From: Chlamydiales bacterium
GTDB taxonomy: Bacteria; Chlamydiota; Chlamydiia; Chlamydiales; SM23-39
Length of the DNA: 64,000 nt
Reading direction: 5' to 3'
NCBI GenBank assembly: GCA_030681135.1
Contig: JAUXXF010000007.1
Location: 24,327-88,326, forward strand
The position numbers were made by a program, and so were the translations under genes. Below the pieces are notes generated by a model. The model did not search any database. It was not told the origin of the DNA and saw nothing but the letters and a program-made list of their open reading frames with translations. Of the stretch, positions 1-10,172 are shown in pieces; the stretch's first letter is position 1; each line of letters starts with the position of its first letter.

Positions 1-1
1 A

Positions 2-211
2 ATGGATGATCTCAATTGGTCTGATATCTTGCAGCTCATGAACGAAAATTCTCAGATTACTAGAATGCCTTTTGGTAAACATGCAGGAAAGCCTTTAGCG
101 GAAGTTCCTAAAGATTACGTGGAATGGCTTTCTAAAAGTGGAGCTTTGGACAAAAAAGAAAACGGAGCATTAAAGGAAACTTTTGTACAATTGGGCAAAT
201 TGGGAGGCTAG
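2..211 (+). CDS. DUF3820 family small protein (possibly 5'-partial)
   Basis: Encodes 69 residues from an ATG at base 2, so the true start could lie before the window. The core reads MPFGKHAGKPLAEVP followed by DYVEWL, the pattern of the DUF3820 family (small bacterial proteins of unknown role, annotated in places as a quorum-sensing-regulated virulence factor). No signal peptide or membrane segment is visible. The stop lies 6 bases before the next ATG and the two genes probably share a transcript. The family call comes from the motif only; the function is unknown. Confidence 0.7.
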   Translation: MDDLNWSDILQLMNENSQITRMPFGKHAGKPLAEVPKDYVEWLSKSGALDKKENGALKETFVQLGKLGG

Positions 212-217
212 CGCGCT

Positions 218-1042
218 ATGAATATTGCAATTATTGGCTGTGGTTATATTGGAATGGAAGCGGCAGCGCTCTGGAGTAAAAAGGGACATCATGTAACGGC
301 CACTACGCGCCATGCCGAACGTTTGGCTGACCTTGCAAAGGTCGCTCAAAAGACTCTAATTTTGAAAAATGGCGATGAGGAGGAGTTGGCTCTTTTGATT
401 GAGACCAATGATGTATTGGTCGTTACAATAGCTGCTGATAGTGTGGATCAATACGAGAACACCTACCTGCATATGGCGCAGCAGTTTCGTCATTTAGCTT
501 TGCAAATGGAGCTGCCTCGTCATTTGTTGTATACAAGTAGCAGTTCAGTATATGGAGACCATAATGGGCGCTGGGTAGATGAATCGGGCCCTTTATTAGC
601 CGAGTCAGAGCAAGGGAAGGTGTTAATCGCTGCCGAAAATCTTTATCTTTCTTTATCTGAGCTGGATTGGAAAGTATGTATTTTGCGTCTTGCTGAAATT
701 TATGGCCCGGGAAGAGAGATTTCTCAGAGAGTCAAAAATTTGCAGGGACATGTATTGCCAGGTTCTGGGGATCAGTACACAAATATGGTGCATAAGGCAG
801 ATATAGTGGGGGCTCTCGATTATTCTTTGCGACATCAGTTGGAGGGGGTTTATAATGTTGTAGATGACGAACACCCTTCTCGGAGAGAGCTTTATGAGCA
901 AGTTATTAAAGAATACAGTCTGTCCTCTTTTACATGGGATAGCTCGCTTGTAGGCATGCATCCTGGAAATAAAAGGGTGTCCAACCACAAGATCAAAGCT
1001 GCGGGTTATTCTTTTATTCATCCCTCGCGAGAGATTGCTTAA
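218..1042 (+). CDS. SDR-type NAD(P)-dependent epimerase/dehydratase
   Basis: A 274-residue protein opening with a Rossmann dinucleotide-binding motif (IIGCGYIG, residues 5-12). The middle of the protein carries YTSSSSVYGDH, an extended-SDR active-site region resembling sugar-nucleotide epimerases of the YeeZ type. The classical YxxxK catalytic pair is not clear: AENLYLS follows where it would be expected, so activity is uncertain. The ATG has GGGAGG about 10 bases upstream. Substrate cannot be told from the sequence. The last 29 bases overlap the convergent minus-strand gene. Confidence 0.75.
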   Translation: MNIAIIGCGYIGMEAAALWSKKGHHVTATTRHAERLADLAKVAQKTLILKNGDEEELALLIETNDVLVVTIAADSVDQYENTYLHMAQQFRHLALQMELPRHLLYTSSSSVYGDHNGRWVDESGPLLAESEQGKVLIAAENLYLSLSELDWKVCILRLAEIYGPGREISQRVKNLQGHVLPGSGDQYTNMVHKADIVGALDYSLRHQLEGVYNVVDDEHPSRRELYEQVIKEYSLSSFTWDSSLVGMHPGNKRVSNHKIKAAGYSFIHPSREIA

Positions 1043-1325
1043 CCTCTCTCAAAGTGTCTTGTAGCATGCGGGCTAGAGCTGCGACCTTATTGCTGATAGG
1101 GGCAACATGTTGGTTATGGGTAAAGAGTTTTAGGGGTTTATTGGGGATTTGGACCCGTTTATAGGTGGTGATCTGCTTGTAAATTTTTTCTACAGTTGCT
1201 TTAAGGGCCTCTGGAGTAATTCGTTTGTCTTGCTCTTCAAAACTTTCTTGAATTTTTCTTCGCGTTCTTTGTATTTTGTGACTCTCTGGCGCTAATTCTC
1301 TTTCGACTTTTCCTAGCCTTTCCAT
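1014..1325 (-). CDS. hypothetical protein, helical
   Basis: A 103-residue, highly charged, probably all-helical protein (RTRRKIQESFEEQDKR, then ARMLQDTLREVKQ near the end). No domain was recognised. It is kept as a gene because GAGAGGG stands a few bases before the ATG and composition is protein-like. It is convergent with the epimerase gene, their 3' ends overlapping by 29 bases. It shares a divergent intergenic region with rpiA. Confidence 0.55.
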   Translation of the reverse strand: MERLGKVERELAPESHKIQRTRRKIQESFEEQDKRITPEALKATVEKIYKQITTYKRVQIPNKPLKLFTHNQHVAPISNKVAALARMLQDTLREVKQSLARDE

Positions 1326-1434
1326 AATGTCAGCCCTCTCCTTGTATTGACTGTAATGCGACCAAAAAAGATCCTAAAAGGAATTCATTTAAATGGCTAG
1401 AAAAAATTATGCTAAGAATAAAACAGGAGATTTT

Positions 1435-2154
1435 ATGAGTGTTGTAGAAATAAAAAAAGAATTAGGAAAAAAGGCTGCTCAGCTGGTTCAAAATGGAATG
1501 ATTGTTGGACTTGGAACTGGATCTACGGCTGAGTGTTTTATTCAAAGTTTGGTTGATCGGCTACGCCTCGAAGGACTGAAGATTAAGATGGTTGCAAGCT
1601 CGAAAGAGTCAGCGCAATTAGTGATGTCGAAGGGTTTACAGGTTGCCGATTTAAACGAGGTATCTCATGTTGATCTGACTGTAGATGGGGCAGATGAGAT
1701 TGACCCTCAAAAGCGGCTGATTAAAGGGGCTGGAGGGGCTCTTCTCCGAGAAAAAATTTTGGCAGCGGCTAGCCGTGAAATGGTTGTCATTGCAGATGAG
1801 AGTAAATTAGTCGCTCATCTAGGAAAAACAAAACTTCCCTTGGAAATTTTGCCCTACGGCGCCCGCATCACACAGCTTCATCTTGAAGCTCTTGGATTTA
1901 AGGGGCAGTGGAGAGGATCTCTTAAGGGAAAAGGTTCTTCTATTCGATTGCCGCATGTAGATGAGGATCTTTTTGCAACAGAGCAGGGTAACGTGATTTT
2001 GGATCTTTTTTTTGATCAACCTCTTCGCGAACCGAACTTGGTTCACGAAGAGTTGATCCGTATTCCAGGCGTGATAGAAACAGGATTTTTTTTCGGTTTA
2101 GCGGGTCGGATCTTGATCGGCAGAGCCGATGGGAAGATCGAGACAATCCTTTAA
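1435..2154 (+). CDS. rpiA: Ribose-5-phosphate isomerase A
   Basis: Interconverts ribose 5-phosphate and ribulose 5-phosphate in the non-oxidative pentose phosphate pathway. The family signatures are present: GLGTGSTAE (phosphate loop), LTVDGADEID (catalytic Asp region) and KGAGGALLREK. I take the ATG at 1435, which has AGGAG at good spacing and gives 239 residues, close to the usual RpiA length; an ATG at 1393 would add 14 lysine-rich residues without an obvious ribosome site. The 3' end overlaps the end of pepF by 57 bases. Confidence 0.95.
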   Translation: MSVVEIKKELGKKAAQLVQNGMIVGLGTGSTAECFIQSLVDRLRLEGLKIKMVASSKESAQLVMSKGLQVADLNEVSHVDLTVDGADEIDPQKRLIKGAGGALLREKILAAASREMVVIADESKLVAHLGKTKLPLEILPYGARITQLHLEALGFKGQWRGSLKGKGSSIRLPHVDEDLFATEQGNVILDLFFDQPLREPNLVHEELIRIPGVIETGFFFGLAGRILIGRADGKIETIL

Positions 2155-4047
2155 TTTCAGGATCAGCTCTTTAAAATAATGGAGAGCTGATTCAACGGGC
2201 TTTTTGCTTGTCATGTCGACGCCTGCAATCTTTAAAAGATCGAGAGGGTAGCGGCTGCCACCAGCGCTAAGGAACTGCAAGTATTTTGCCGAAGCTTCTG
2301 CTGAGTGGGAAGTTTGTTGAAACAGCTCTAAAGCGGCGCTGAGCCCTGTTGCATATTGATAGACATAAAAATCGTAGTAGAAATGGGGGATCCTGGCCCA
2401 TTCGAAGGCGAGTTCTTGATCTAACGCAAAGTCTGGACCGTAGTAACTCTTGTTTAGCTCTAAATAGGCTTCATTGAGAAGAGTGGGGGTTAAAGGCACT
2501 CCCTCTTCTATCCATCGATGCAGTTGCAATTCGAACTCGGCAAATAAAGTCTGGCGGAAAATAGTGCCTCGAATCCCCTCGATTTGTTCATAAATCAACA
2601 TCGCTTTTTGCTCTTTTGTCTTAGCTTTTGACAAAAGGTGTTTCAACAATAATTGTTCATTGAAGGTAGAGGCAACCTCTGCGACAAAAATGGGGTATTG
2701 AGAATTTACGTAGGATTGGTTTTCTCGGCTAAGATAGCTGTGCATGCTATGACCTGCCTCGTGAGCTAGCGTCAGGACGTCATTCAAGGTGCCATGATAA
2801 TTCATCAAAATATAAGGCATGCTGTCATAGCAGCCGGAAGAATAGCCTCCAGAGCGTTTTTTTGCATTCTCATACACGTCAACCCAACGATCAGTCATGA
2901 GTCCTTTGCGTAAAATGTTTTGATATTCTTCGCCCAGGGGAGCCACAGACTCAACGACGGCTTGGCACGCTTCTTCATAAGACATTGTGATGTCTGCCTT
3001 CGGAGTAAAGGGAACGTATAAGTCGTAAGCGTGAATTTGATCTAGCTGAAGAGCTTTTTTTCTCAAGGTGATGTATTCATGCATGAGGGGCAGCCCTGTC
3101 TTCACTGTTTCGATCAGCTGAGTGTAAACAGCTCGATCAACGTTGTGAGGGAAAAGGGCTGCGTCTAGACAGCTCGCAAAATTCCTTGCTCTGGCTATAA
3201 AGACATGGCTTTCTACTAACCCTTGTAGCAGCTCGCACAGGGTATTTGAATGGCTTTTAAATCCTTGATGCATGCGCATAAAAGCAGATTTTCTCAGCAT
3301 TCGGTCTGAGGACTTGACATACGTAAGGTAAGAGCCGTGCGATAAAGGGTGTTCTTTTCCTTTAGAATCTACGGCTGGCTCAAAGGTAAGGTCGGCGTTA
3401 TTCAATGCCCCAAAAGCTTTATAAGATGTGTCCAAGGCTTTCGAGCTCAAGGCTAACAGCTCTTCTTGCTCTACTGGGAGCATGTGAGCTTTTTTTCGAG
3501 ACACTTTTTCAAGATAAAACTGAAAAGGCTTTAAACTGGAGGCTTCCACAAGCATTTGATCTAAGTTGTTTATACTGAGTAGTTCGGGCTCAATCCAAGA
3601 GATTTCTAGCTGGAAATCATGTCCGAGCTGGGAAATAAGGCCCATGTGGTGCTTGTTGACGTCATTGCCTAGGTCTTCGTCGAGCTTTAAATGGGCATAG
3701 GTAGAGAGCTTGGAAAGCTGTCTATCTAGGGTAAATAGCTCCTCTAGCAGCTGAGCTAAAGAGAGGGGATCGGCTAGTTTTCCTTTGTAAGTTGCAAGTT
3801 TTGGCCATTTAACCTTATCTCCTTGACCTTTAAGGAGTTGGAAGTCTTTTTCCCATTCTTCAAAAGAGGCGTAAAGGGGGGTTAGATTCCATTTAGCTTG
3901 TTCTGGAATCTCGCTTCGCGATTTGGGTCCAGCGGGCTTTGTTTCCAAAAAATGATTAGCGGCTGCGGTCTCTGTTGTCATGAAGAAAATGGGCGTGATT
4001 AGCAATCTTGACATCGATTTGCTAAATTTTGTTGCGAAAAAATACAT
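2098..4047 (-). CDS. pepF: Oligoendopeptidase F (M3 family zinc peptidase)
   Basis: A 649-residue M3-family metallopeptidase that cleaves short peptides, probably in the cytoplasm. The zinc site is LAHEAGHSMHSY (HExxH), and the downstream VAEVASTFNE gives the third ligand. The ATG at 4047 has AAGGA 11 bases upstream; later ATGs at 4014 and 3981 lack a ribosome site. The first 34 residues are extra compared with ordinary PepF and contain a hydrophobic stretch (LLITPIFF) ahead of TAAA, faintly like a signal peptide. It is divergent from groES, the arrangement found in Chlamydia. Family confidence is high; the export idea is weak. Confidence 0.93.
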   Translation of the reverse strand: MYFFATKFSKSMSRLLITPIFFMTTETAAANHFLETKPAGPKSRSEIPEQAKWNLTPLYASFEEWEKDFQLLKGQGDKVKWPKLATYKGKLADPLSLAQLLEELFTLDRQLSKLSTYAHLKLDEDLGNDVNKHHMGLISQLGHDFQLEISWIEPELLSINNLDQMLVEASSLKPFQFYLEKVSRKKAHMLPVEQEELLALSSKALDTSYKAFGALNNADLTFEPAVDSKGKEHPLSHGSYLTYVKSSDRMLRKSAFMRMHQGFKSHSNTLCELLQGLVESHVFIARARNFASCLDAALFPHNVDRAVYTQLIETVKTGLPLMHEYITLRKKALQLDQIHAYDLYVPFTPKADITMSYEEACQAVVESVAPLGEEYQNILRKGLMTDRWVDVYENAKKRSGGYSSGCYDSMPYILMNYHGTLNDVLTLAHEAGHSMHSYLSRENQSYVNSQYPIFVAEVASTFNEQLLLKHLLSKAKTKEQKAMLIYEQIEGIRGTIFRQTLFAEFELQLHRWIEEGVPLTPTLLNEAYLELNKSYYGPDFALDQELAFEWARIPHFYYDFYVYQYATGLSAALELFQQTSHSAEASAKYLQFLSAGGSRYPLDLLKIAGVDMTSKKPVESALHYFKELILKLKDCLDLPIGSADQDPTR

Positions 4048-4057
4048 GGTGTAGTAT
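4029..4057 (+). promoter_or_regulatory. Candidate groESL promoter
   Basis: TTGTTG (4029-4034) and TAGTAT (4052-4057) are separated by 17 bases, a fair fit to a housekeeping sigma promoter, and lie about 85 bases before groES. They overlap the start of pepF. A TTAGAGCTC at 4072-4080 resembles the left half of the HrcA-binding CIRCE element, but no convincing right half follows. Confidence 0.35.
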
Positions 4058-4141
4058 ATTCCTTTATAGATTTAGAGCTCACCATATCACTGTTGGCTGA
4101 AGAGGTCGACATAAAAAAAACAAACCAAGGAGAAGAACTTT

Positions 4142-4456
4142 ATGGCCCAACAAGCTGAAAAGAAAATGACACTGAAACCACTCGGAAACCGGGTTCTTGC
4201 GCAGAGATTGGAAGCACAAGAGACCATGAAAGGGGGGATCATTCTTCCTGATTCTGCTAAGAAAAAACAAGAAACTGCCCGAGTACTTGCAGTAGGACCT
4301 GGGAAGAAACTGGATGATGGCCAAGTTGTGCCAGTACCAGTTGCTGTAGGCGATCTTATTTTAATGGATAAATACGCAAGCCAAGAAGTAACGATTGACG
4401 ATGAGGAATACTTGATCCTAAAAGCTGATGATATCATTGCAATCATTGAAGAATAA
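4142..4456 (+). CDS. groS: Co-chaperonin GroES
   Basis: The 104-residue 10-kDa chaperonin that caps GroEL during ATP-driven protein folding. Recognised by [17 protein letters not shown] at the N-terminus, the mobile loop [22 protein letters not shown], and [11 protein letters not shown] at the end. The start has AAGGAGAAG about 6 bases upstream. It is slightly longer than Escherichia coli GroES. It is followed after 23 bases by groEL with its own AAGGAG site, so the two form one operon. Confidence 0.97.
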   Translation: MAQQAEKKMTLKPLGNRVLAQRLEAQETMKGGIILPDSAKKKQETARVLAVGPGKKLDDGQVVPVPVAVGDLILMDKYASQEVTIDDEEYLILKADDIIAIIEE

Positions 4457-4464
4457 TTTTGTAA

Positions 4465-6105
<1,641 letters not shown>

Positions 6106-6125
6106 TCCATCTCTTAGCTAACAGC

Positions 6126-6166
6126 AAAAAGCCCTTCGGAGAGCAATCTCCGAAGGGCTTTTTTTT
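6126..6166 (+). terminator. Rho-independent terminator after groEL
   Basis: A perfect 12-bp stem GCCCTTCGGAGA / TCTCCGAAGGGC with loop GCAA, preceded by five A and followed by at least eight T. The A-run and T-run make it usable from both strands. It ends the groESL operon and may also stop the converging transcript ending at 6283. Confidence 0.92.
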
Positions 6167-6205
6167 GCTTTAAAAAATTTGGGTATGTTGTCCTTGTTTT
6201 TTTTT

Positions 6206-6254
6206 GAGTGTACTCCAAAATAAGGGGTGGATTATTGGAGTGTACTCCAAAAAA
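6206..6254. repeat. Two direct copies of a GGAGTGTACTCC-type near-palindrome
   Basis: GAGTGTACTCCAAAA occurs at 6206-6220 and again at 6238-6252, starting 32 bases apart (three helical turns). The second copy is extended to GGAGTGTACTCC (GGAGT, GT, ACTCC). They sit between the groEL terminator and the 3' end of the converging gene. I saw no other copy in the window. A protein-binding site is possible; no function is established. Confidence 0.5.
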
Positions 6255-6282
6255 GAGAAACCTCGTGGGTACATTCGTCTGA

Positions 6283-7563
6283 TTAAAAACGTCCCGAAAT
6301 TCCTCCTCGAGCAAGAGGGGCGCTGCGCAGAGCTTCTCCTGGTAAATAACCATCGGTTTTGTAACCTAATTGCATAAATAGTTTAAGAGGCAAACGAGAT
6401 GGCTCATAGCTACTGATGACCGAACAGGCCGCGCCTGTTATTTTCTCATATAATACGGAATCTGGATACAGGGGAGGGGTGATCACAGGCGCTTCCATTT
6501 CCTGTAGCTCAAGAACGGAGAAGAGACCTTGTTCAAATAATACACGCGGTTGATGCCAAATATCGAACCTTAATCCTAAAGCGCCTGATTTCCATTGAAT
6601 TAGTTTGCGATTTTCAAGACCTGCTCCGTAATAGATATTCTGACCGTTTTTTCCCCATTTTACATAGAAATAGGTGGGGATTTTGTTGATCAGAAAAAAA
6701 TTCTCTAAATAACCTTGCAGACCAAAAGGAGTGAGAGCGAGTCGAAATGAAGGCAAGTATTCAATAGGGCCAATCTGAAACATGGGAACGGGGCCGACAA
6801 AGCCATAGGTTGTATACAAAAAGTTTGATAAGAGGACAGAAAACAAAAATGGGTCGAGTAGATTAAGCAGCGCTAAATTTCTGAGGTTGATGTATCCTAG
6901 GTTAGTATCTGGATAGGTTTTGTGTAAATAAAACAAAAAGCTACTGATATCATTCCAGCTGTCTGCGGCGCTCGTGGGGTTATTGTGTACTAGCCAGGTA
7001 TAATTTGTAAAAGTAAGAGAAGAGAGAGCATATAAACTAAATTCCCTGCCATCCATTTCTCCTGAATTGAGCCATTTCATTCTTAGTCGATTGGTTAAAA
7101 TTGAGTCCGCTTCCAAGCCGGCTATATCAATCGTTAACATTTGGCTGGTGGTTAATTCGTTAGAAAGCGTCATTTTCGTAAAACCTGCCACGACATACAT
7201 TCCATAGCCAGTGACTTGAGCATATTTATCTCCTAAGTCTCTCACTCTGTAGCCATGACCAAATACTTCATGTTGGGTAACGGCACAAGAAAAGTTGAAT
7301 GGAGCCCAAAAGAGTAGTAGTTTCGCTTTACGCAGCCATTGTTCTTCACTGGGAATTTCTGATAGGTTAAGAAAATGCCTTAAGCTTTCCAGTCGGGTAT
7401 CAGAGATAGAGAATAATAGATCATCGATTTGCTCTAGACTTTTTTCTAGAAATAAAAAGTTCTCAGCCCCTGAATAGGGGCTGAAGTGAATGTCTACGCA
7501 TGGATTGTTATATCCAAAAAGAGAACATCCTAAGAATGTTGTTATAAATAAATAGCGGTTCAT
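6283..7563 (-). CDS. Exported protein of unknown function with HEVFGHG motif
   Basis: A 426-residue protein with a likely signal peptide (MNRYLFITTFLGCSLFG). Mature residues include QHEVFGHGYRVRDLG (about 97-111) and further hydrophobic stretches, and the second half is rich in aromatic residues in a beta-barrel-like pattern. HEVFGH is not a canonical HExxH zinc motif because the second His is one residue too far. I recognise no named family. The gene is the last of a minus-strand operon with rdgB, its ATG just after the stop of a small frameshifted ORF. The C-terminus ends in Phe (GGISGRF), as outer-membrane proteins often do. Confidence 0.65.
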   Translation of the reverse strand: MNRYLFITTFLGCSLFGYNNPCVDIHFSPYSGAENFLFLEKSLEQIDDLLFSISDTRLESLRHFLNLSEIPSEEQWLRKAKLLLFWAPFNFSCAVTQHEVFGHGYRVRDLGDKYAQVTGYGMYVVAGFTKMTLSNELTTSQMLTIDIAGLEADSILTNRLRMKWLNSGEMDGREFSLYALSSLTFTNYTWLVHNNPTSAADSWNDISSFLFYLHKTYPDTNLGYINLRNLALLNLLDPFLFSVLLSNFLYTTYGFVGPVPMFQIGPIEYLPSFRLALTPFGLQGYLENFFLINKIPTYFYVKWGKNGQNIYYGAGLENRKLIQWKSGALGLRFDIWHQPRVLFEQGLFSVLELQEMEAPVITPPLYPDSVLYEKITGAACSVISSYEPSRLPLKLFMQLGYKTDGYLPGEALRSAPLARGGISGRF

Positions 7564-7565
7564 GA

Positions 7566-7741
7566 TTATTTTGCGGATGCGCAGGTATTTAAAACTTGTA
7601 ATAAAGCGGGAGTTGCAATGGGTGCCAGTGCTGGATTATAAATTAGCACGGTTGTGATACAAACGGCAATGATAGCAGCAGCAATCCACTTGAATGCTCC
7701 AGAATTTGTTTCTTGATATATTTAAGATCTATTTCTGCCAT
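7566..7741 (-). pseudogene. Frameshifted small membrane protein (about 58 residues)
   Basis: An ATG at 7741 opens MAEIDLKYIKK, then the frame runs into unrelated sequence. The neighbouring frame encodes a clean transmembrane peptide (SGAFKWIAAAIIAVCITTVL) with a short tail ending at a stop at 7566-7568. Adding one A to the AAGAAAC run would fuse both into 58 residues. The ORF overlaps the end of rdgB and stops 2 bases before the next gene, as expected for a real operon member. It may be a pseudogene or a sequencing error; the junction is not an obvious ribosomal slippery site. Confidence 0.45.
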
Positions 7742-8265
7742 GGTCCAGTCCAATGAGTGATAGGATGTTCTTTGGCGATATAAGTTCCTGCGATGAGAGA
7801 ATCGACTGCTTTGGCCCTTGCATTGACAGTGTCTGGTTTTTCCTGCGCTAAAGTAAGCTCAGATCCAAGAGGGAGGAAGATTGGATCGAATCCAAACCCT
7901 TCTTTGCCGCGGGGAGGAACGATTTGACCTTCGATCGTTCCTTCAAACACATACACCCAATTTTCTTCTTGGTAAGCGAGGAGAGTTCGCCATTTGGCGC
8001 TTCTTCCAGAAAATTCAGATAAATGGTGCAGCATCCATTTAACATCGATACCTATCTCAGCCCCTTCAACATCAAGAGAAGAATCATCGACAATGACTCG
8101 TGGGCCAACCTGACTTGCTTTATGGACCACAACGGTGATTGGATCTGCCTTAATCTCTTTGAGGTCGATTTCACTGGCTTTAAGATCGACTCCATGCTTT
8201 GCAAAAAGACGATGAAATTCAGCGAGTTTTCCTTTGTTGCTCGTATTTAAATAAAATGGCTTCAT
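7729..8265 (-). CDS. HAM1/RdgB-type non-canonical purine NTP pyrophosphatase
   Basis: A 178-residue house-cleaning enzyme that would hydrolyse dITP and XTP to monophosphates. Signatures: TSNKGKLAEF near the N-terminus, VIVDDSSLDVEG (usual form DDSGL, so a Gly is replaced by Ser) and GKEGFGFDPIFLP. The divergence at the second motif suggests a lineage-specific version, and I leave out the rdgB symbol for that reason. It is translationally coupled to the upstream split gene by an ATGA overlap and overlaps the following small ORF. Confidence 0.82.
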   Translation of the reverse strand: MKPFYLNTSNKGKLAEFHRLFAKHGVDLKASEIDLKEIKADPITVVVHKASQVGPRVIVDDSSLDVEGAEIGIDVKWMLHHLSEFSGRSAKWRTLLAYQEENWVYVFEGTIEGQIVPPRGKEGFGFDPIFLPLGSELTLAQEKPDTVNARAKAVDSLIAGTYIAKEHPITHWTGPWQK

Positions 8266-8726
8266 TCTTCAGTTGGGTTGGGTTTTCTGTGAGCGCAATC
8301 TATTAAAGCAGACGCCAGGTTGACTTTGAGTACGGCCGCAGATAATTTGGGCATGCCTAATTGTTGATCTAGGTTGGATAGGGACTGTACGATTTTTTGT
8401 GGCACTTTGCTTTCTTCTTCACTTAAGCCAGAAAAAGCCTTAGCTATTGTTTCCAGAATCTTTTGTTAGGTCGGGCAGGAAGGTTTGGTTAAATAATGGC
8501 TTGTTAAATAACTAATAATTTCTCGTTCTCCAGGAAATTTAAGTATGTTTTTAGTGGAGCTGTGAGCCCAAATTCTCGATGCTAACAGAGTAGAGGAGTT
8601 GGAAAAAGGGAGAAAAGAATAAGAGCGAAAAATAAATAGAGCGGTAGGTATAGGCTGTCTGGATAGATAAAAAGATTTTTTATAGCTAAAAAAAGCTGCA
8701 TTGATTGTTTGAAGAGCGGATATCAT
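8262..8726 (-). pseudogene. Unknown gene interrupted by an in-frame stop codon
   Basis: From an ATG at 8726 (AGAGG just upstream) the frame encodes 86 residues starting MISALQTINAAFF, meets TAA at 8466-8468, then continues for 67 more residues (ILETIAKAFSGLSEEE, then LSAAVLKVNLASALID) to a TGA overlapping the rdgB start. The open frame after the stop lacks an early start codon, and the operon overlap is preserved, so it reads as one gene of about 154 residues broken by a point mutation. No family recognised. The intact parent could be found in relatives. Confidence 0.55.
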
Positions 8727-8867
8727 AGAACCTCTCGAAAAGTTATAGGAGAAGATGCTAAGGAATTTACAAAATCTGGTCAATAAATTATTTAATGCGT
8801 GTCATTTTCAACCTTTTGTTGAAATCCCTAGATCGTTATACTTCTAAATAGAACCTTTGGAGTGAGT

Positions 8868-10163
8868 ATGCCCTTTACAATTACTATGCCGAAATTATCC
8901 CCCACAATGGAAGAGGGGACGATTGTCAAATGGCATAAGCGCGTAGGTGATCATGTGGCGGCTGGAGATGTCTTGGTGGAAGTGGCCACAGATAAGGCGA
9001 CAGTCGAATATAATGCTTTAGATGAGGGCTATTTGCGCTTAATTGTCGTTCCTGAAAAGGGCTCTGCTGTCGTAAATCAGGCGATTGCTGTGATGACGGA
9101 ATCGGCAAAAGAGAGCATTGAAGGATATCAACCTGAAGGGGTTCAGGTAGAAGAGGCTCCAAAGCCCAACGCTTCGACAAAGTCTCAGCCGCCCGAGCCT
9201 GTTATAAACGCTAAGCCTGTTTTGGAGACAGCAAGTTTTCAACAGCCTGCCTTTATCCCTGAACCTCCTTTAGAAAAGTATGCATTTACTTTCCCAGGAG
9301 AAGGGGAGAGAAAAAAAGCATCTCCTCTTGCAAAAAAGCTGGCTAAAGAAAAAGGGCTGGATTTGACGACAGTGAAAGGAAGTGGCTCTGGAGGGCGTGT
9401 AACAAGCCGTGATTTAGATTTAGCGCAGCCAGATCAGATGGTCCATTTTTCTCATCCAGAGATCCCTACGACCGTACCTGGCTCTTATGAGGAAATGCCT
9501 CTAACTCCTATGAGAAAAGTGGTCAGTCAAAGGCTCCAGCAATCAAAAACATTCATCCCTCATTTTTACGTAAGCCAGGAGATTGATGCTGAGCCGTTAG
9601 TTGTTTTGCGAGATCAGCTCAAAGAAGGGAATTTGAAGGTCACCTTTAATGATTTTGTGATCCGTGCCTGTGCGTTAGCTCTGAAAGAGCATCCTCACAT
9701 AAATAGCGGATTTAATTCTGTCAGCCAATCGATCATTTTGTTTAAGACAATCGATATCGCGATAGCTGTGACAGTGGAAGGGGGACTAATTACTCCTATT
9801 ATTAGACATGCGGATTATAAAAACATAGGTCAGCTATCTGTGGAGATCAAAGAGCTTGCTGCTCGCGCCCGCGTAGGTAAATTGAATCCTGAGGAATACA
9901 GAGGAGGATCCTTTACGATTTCGAATCTGGGTATGTTTGGTATTTCTCAATTTACCGCAGTGATCAATCCTCCACAGGCTGCAATATTGGCCGTGGCTGG
10001 CATAGAAGATTGTGTGCGGATTCAAAACAACCAGGTAACCCTAGGGAAAAAGATGATGCTCAATCTATCTGCAGACCATCGAGTCATTGATGGGGCAGAT
10101 GCTGCAAAATTTCTAAAGACGGTGCAAAAGTACCTGGAAAATCCAGGCCTTTTGCTCGTCTAG
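8868..10163 (+). CDS. pdhC: Pyruvate dehydrogenase E2, dihydrolipoamide acetyltransferase
   Basis: Transfers acetyl groups from lipoamide to CoA in the pyruvate dehydrogenase complex. Order of domains: one lipoyl domain (MPKLSPTMEEGTIVKW, lipoylated Lys in VATDKATVE, residue 43), a Pro/Ala-rich linker, an E3-binding domain (ASPLAKKLAKEKG, GSGSGGRVTSRDL), and the catalytic core ending LSADHRVIDGADAAKF with the active-site His. I choose ATG 8868 with GGAG 5 bases upstream over the GTG two codons earlier. The E1 genes are not next to it: its left neighbour is on the other strand and its right neighbour converges. Confidence 0.94.
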   Translation: MPFTITMPKLSPTMEEGTIVKWHKRVGDHVAAGDVLVEVATDKATVEYNALDEGYLRLIVVPEKGSAVVNQAIAVMTESAKESIEGYQPEGVQVEEAPKPNASTKSQPPEPVINAKPVLETASFQQPAFIPEPPLEKYAFTFPGEGERKKASPLAKKLAKEKGLDLTTVKGSGSGGRVTSRDLDLAQPDQMVHFSHPEIPTTVPGSYEEMPLTPMRKVVSQRLQQSKTFIPHFYVSQEIDAEPLVVLRDQLKEGNLKVTFNDFVIRACALALKEHPHINSGFNSVSQSIILFKTIDIAIAVTVEGGLITPIIRHADYKNIGQLSVEIKELAARARVGKLNPEEYRGGSFTISNLGMFGISQFTAVINPPQAAILAVAGIEDCVRIQNNQVTLGKKMMLNLSADHRVIDGADAAKFLKTVQKYLENPGLLLV

Positions 10164-10172
10164 TAGAGAGTT

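Noticed and set aside
4072..4100. CIRCE heat-shock element upstream of groES
   Set aside because: The left half (TTAGAGCTC) is similar to TTAGCACTC, but the right half is poor and the spacing wrong; not supportable as CIRCE.
6574..7275. HExxH zinc protease in the exported protein
   Set aside because: HEVFGH has five residues from His to His instead of four; not a canonical zincin motif.
7709..7741. Programmed -1 ribosomal frameshift in the small membrane ORF
   Set aside because: The junction AAG AAA CAA is not a usual slippery heptamer and no stimulatory structure is evident; an indel is simpler.
8466..8783. Free-standing 105-residue gene
   Set aside because: It starts with TTG, has no family, and its frame continues past the stop into a coding-like segment coupled to rdgB; treated as one interrupted gene.
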